Below are positions 9,207-10,847 of a DNA stretch of 10,847 nt, in pieces. Each line of letters opens with the position of its first letter. The first letter of the stretch is position 1. The stretch is from Irineochytrium annulatum (Eukaryota > Chytridiomycota > Chytridiomycetes > Chytridiales > Chytridiaceae). The notes under the pieces were generated by a model that ran no database searches, was not told where the DNA came from, and saw only the letters and a list, made by a program, of their open reading frames with translations. Location of the stretch: NCBI GenBank assembly GCA_027600665.1, contig JADGJL010001033.1:1-10847 (forward strand). Direction: 5' to 3'. Made by a program: the position numbers and the translations under genes.

Positions 9207-10520
9207 ATGCCGTTCCTGAATGACGATGTGCTGCATTGCGTGGTCCGTCAACTGGATCCCCAGACCCCCATTGGGCTGGCCACCCTCCACTCATGCTTGT
9301 TGTCCTCGACCTCCCTGTTTGAAAAGGCTGCCCCTCTCCTGTGGTCTGTAGCGACCCTCGATAACAATGGCATTGTCAACGACAGCAAGTGCGTGATCCC
9401 TGCCGACGCCCTCGCCCACACCGACGACGGTGCACCAACTCATAGAACTTTGGGGGAAGTTCGCCATCCAAGTGAGAGATTGGCTTGGCGGTGGCGCCTG
9501 TACGTCCGCTCCATTCGTCGCCTCCGCATAGACTTGATGCAAAGGCGTGGCCGAGGCCCCCTTCTCGAACCGTCTGCCCTTTCAGTCCGCCAACCCGAAA
9601 TTGATTTTGTTCGGGTGGATGGATCTATGCTCCCCAAAGAAGGCGGCGCAACAAAGGAGGCAATCACTCTTGTTGCGCACTGGGTGGCGTGGGTCATGGC
9701 ATTGCTGGGGCGGCCAGGACGCGCACCAGAGTTGGCAGTGTACAAGTTGCAGTCTAAACTGCTCCTGCGCCTAATTGGTGGTGGGAAGCTGACACGATTG
9801 CGGATAGAGAGCATTCGGAACCTACCCATCACTGAAATCCTTCTGAAGTCTCCAGCACTTCAAATGTTAAACGTTGTTGGCTCGTTGGCAGGGAAAGCCC
9901 TTAAAGCTATTAGCGACAATCCCAAAATCCGCGAGTTTGAGTGGAATATATGGCAATTTGATCACCCAGTGGCGGACACGTCCTGGCCTGCTTGCACAAC
10001 AGTCTTTGAGGGCGCTTGCCACGGGCTTATGAGCACCGACGTCGAATACGTGCGGCAGACAAAGCGCTTTGAACTCTTCTTAAAACGGACGCGGTCGTCC
10101 TTGCAAAATCTCAACGTGAAATTTACATGCGGTATTCCATCGAAGTTCCCAGTCGATCTTCAAATGATTACAAACCTGAGGCAACTTACATTGAGATTCG
10201 GCAATAATATCTTTGCAGACAGCAAGTGGACTCAGCTTGTTGACGCAGTTTCACAGCTCGTTCAACTTGAAGAGCTCTCGGTTATGTATGGCCAATCCGT
10301 TTCAGCCGGCCGCCTTGACAGGCGGATCACATCGCTCCCTCATCTGAAGAAGCTGGTCACGATCGGACTTAACCAAGTAGTGCTGCCTGAGGTGGTTCCA
10401 ATCCTTGAATATCTGTCCACCTCGCGTGGGGAACTAGTCCTACACAAATCTATCTTGTCAACGGGGGATCCCCAGCCTTCAAGTGATTCATCAAGGAGGC
10501 ACTCGGATAGTTTCCGTTGA
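9207..10520 (+). CDS. F-box / leucine-rich-repeat protein (main frame)
   Basis: Probably a substrate-recognition subunit of an SCF ubiquitin ligase; substrate unknown. The ATG at 9207 is chosen because it opens directly on an F-box-like segment (MPFLNDDVLHCVVRQLD, then CLLSSTSLFEKAAPLLW) at residues 1-50, as usual for fungal F-box proteins. The longer start at 9018 adds 63 unremarkable residues. The rest is leucine-rich-repeat-like: LTRLRIESIRNLPI, LQMLNVVG, LQNLNVKF, LRQLTLRFGNN, LEELSVMYG, LKKLVTIGL. In this frame the protein is 437 aa and ends in a Ser/Asp/Arg-rich tail unlike the LRR region. The next frame carries similar LRR-like sequence onward, so the true gene probably extends further right. 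Such F-box families are often expanded and divergent in basidiomycetes (general knowledge), so no orthologue is named. Confidence 0.65.
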   Translation: MPFLNDDVLHCVVRQLDPQTPIGLATLHSCLLSSTSLFEKAAPLLWSVATLDNNGIVNDSKCVIPADALAHTDDGAPTHRTLGEVRHPSERLAWRWRLYVRSIRRLRIDLMQRRGRGPLLEPSALSVRQPEIDFVRVDGSMLPKEGGATKEAITLVAHWVAWVMALLGRPGRAPELAVYKLQSKLLLRLIGGGKLTRLRIESIRNLPITEILLKSPALQMLNVVGSLAGKALKAISDNPKIREFEWNIWQFDHPVADTSWPACTTVFEGACHGLMSTDVEYVRQTKRFELFLKRTRSSLQNLNVKFTCGIPSKFPVDLQMITNLRQLTLRFGNNIFADSKWTQLVDAVSQLVQLEELSVMYGQSVSAGRLDRRITSLPHLKKLVTIGLNQVVLPEVVPILEYLSTSRGELVLHKSILSTGDPQPSSDSSRRHSDSFR

Positions 10521-10847
10521 TGGCGAGCTTCTTGATGACGCATTTGATGCGATGTTAGAGACTGTTTCACTGACACCACAGCTTCACAAGGCGATGATAC
10601 GGCGAGAGTCCACCGCATCGACGACTTTGGTAAGGCGGTTGCATGACTGGAGAAAAGGGGCCAGCGTTCGCCGTCTTTCTTTAGAAATATGTGAAAATTC
10701 GGGGTCAGGGTTAGGGTTAGGGTTAAGATTAAGGTTAAGGTTAAAGTTAAGGTTAAGGTTAGGGTTAGGGAAAAAGTTTGTCGGCGGCTTGTGCATTGGG
10801 TCTGAGATCAGACTTGTGCACTTACTCCAGCAGGCTAAGAGTGTCCT
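10438..10847 (+). CDS. Probable downstream part of the F-box/LRR gene, shifted frame, runs off window
   Basis: In the +1 frame relative to the main F-box frame, an open stretch begins after TAG at 10435-10437 and has no stop to the window end. From 10510 it reads protein-like: VSVDGELLDDAFDAMLE, then LVRRLHDW and VRRLSLEI (an LRR-like strand), then the telomere-like hexamers read as Leu-Gly/Leu-Arg, then KKFVGGLCIGSEIRLVHLL. It could join the main frame through an intron 10483-10558 (GTGATT...TTAG, 76 nt, which restores phase by forming an AAG codon). A one-base indel, in the genome or the assembly, is the alternative. In the third frame a short piece (PAFK, stop, FIKEALG, stop, at about 10469-10509) also looks coding, hinting at decay. 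Confidence 0.45.
10705..10770 (+). repeat. Interstitial telomere-like repeat, eleven hexamers
   Basis: Eleven consecutive 6-bp units read directly: TCAGGG, TTAGGG x2, TTAAGA, TTAAGG x2, TTAAAG, TTAAGG x2, TTAGGG x2. Canonical TTAGGG units flank a core of six units that share G-to-A at position 4. The G-rich strand runs toward the right. Non-repeat sequence continues for at least 77 bp beyond it, so it is interstitial within this assembly. It lies wholly within the open frame 10438-10847. Confidence 0.93.

Noticed and set aside
10705..10847. A true chromosome end (telomere)
   Set aside because: The repeat is short and degenerate, and is followed by at least 77 bp of non-repetitive open frame, so it is interstitial in this assembly.

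Overview
The window looks like basidiomycete (probably Agaricomycotina) nuclear DNA. Genes are GC-rich and interrupted by many 45-140 nt GT-AG introns with CTGAC/CTAAC-type branch sites. The recognisable proteins are eukaryotic housekeeping factors whose closest resemblance I recall is fungal, and a TTAGGG-type repeat is present. The species cannot be named from sequence alone.

Layout, left to right. (1) Positions 1-511, minus strand: the 5' two exons of a NAA50 (San-type) N-alpha-acetyltransferase gene that runs off the left edge. It is easily missed because GC-rich shadow frames lie on the plus strand. (2) 512-1442: a shared head-to-head promoter region. (3) 1443-2553, plus strand: a complete six-exon gene for the nuclear-transport GTPase Ran (GSP1/spi1), 216 aa. 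(4) 2554-about 4380: a long stretch, AT-rich in its middle, with no gene I can support. (5) 4690-8749, plus strand: a large RFC1-like AAA+ protein of the Elg1/ATAD5 family, the PCNA unloader. It has at least five exons, plus a probable intron in the leader. (6) 8750-9206: intergenic, with a TATA-like stretch. (7) 9207 to the right edge, plus strand: an F-box/leucine-rich-repeat protein. Its main frame stops at 10520, but a second open frame carries the same kind of sequence to the window end. Either an unrecognised intron or a frameshift separates the two.

The most unusual item is a 66-bp block of eleven telomere-like hexamers (TTAGGG and TTAAGG variants) at 10705-10770. It lies inside the downstream open frame of the F-box gene and would be translated as a Leu-Gly/Leu-Arg dipeptide repeat. 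Other points worth a look are an arginine in place of the Walker A lysine in Elg1, an AT-hook in the same protein, a Gln/Thr/Pro-rich insertion in NAA50, and a Ran intron ending in AAG after a purine-rich stretch.

The genes do not form a pathway. NAA50, Ran and Elg1 are separate core eukaryotic functions (N-terminal acetylation, nuclear transport and spindle assembly, replication-clamp unloading). The F-box protein is likely a lineage-specific family member. I see no prokaryotic-style system, mobile element or CRISPR array.
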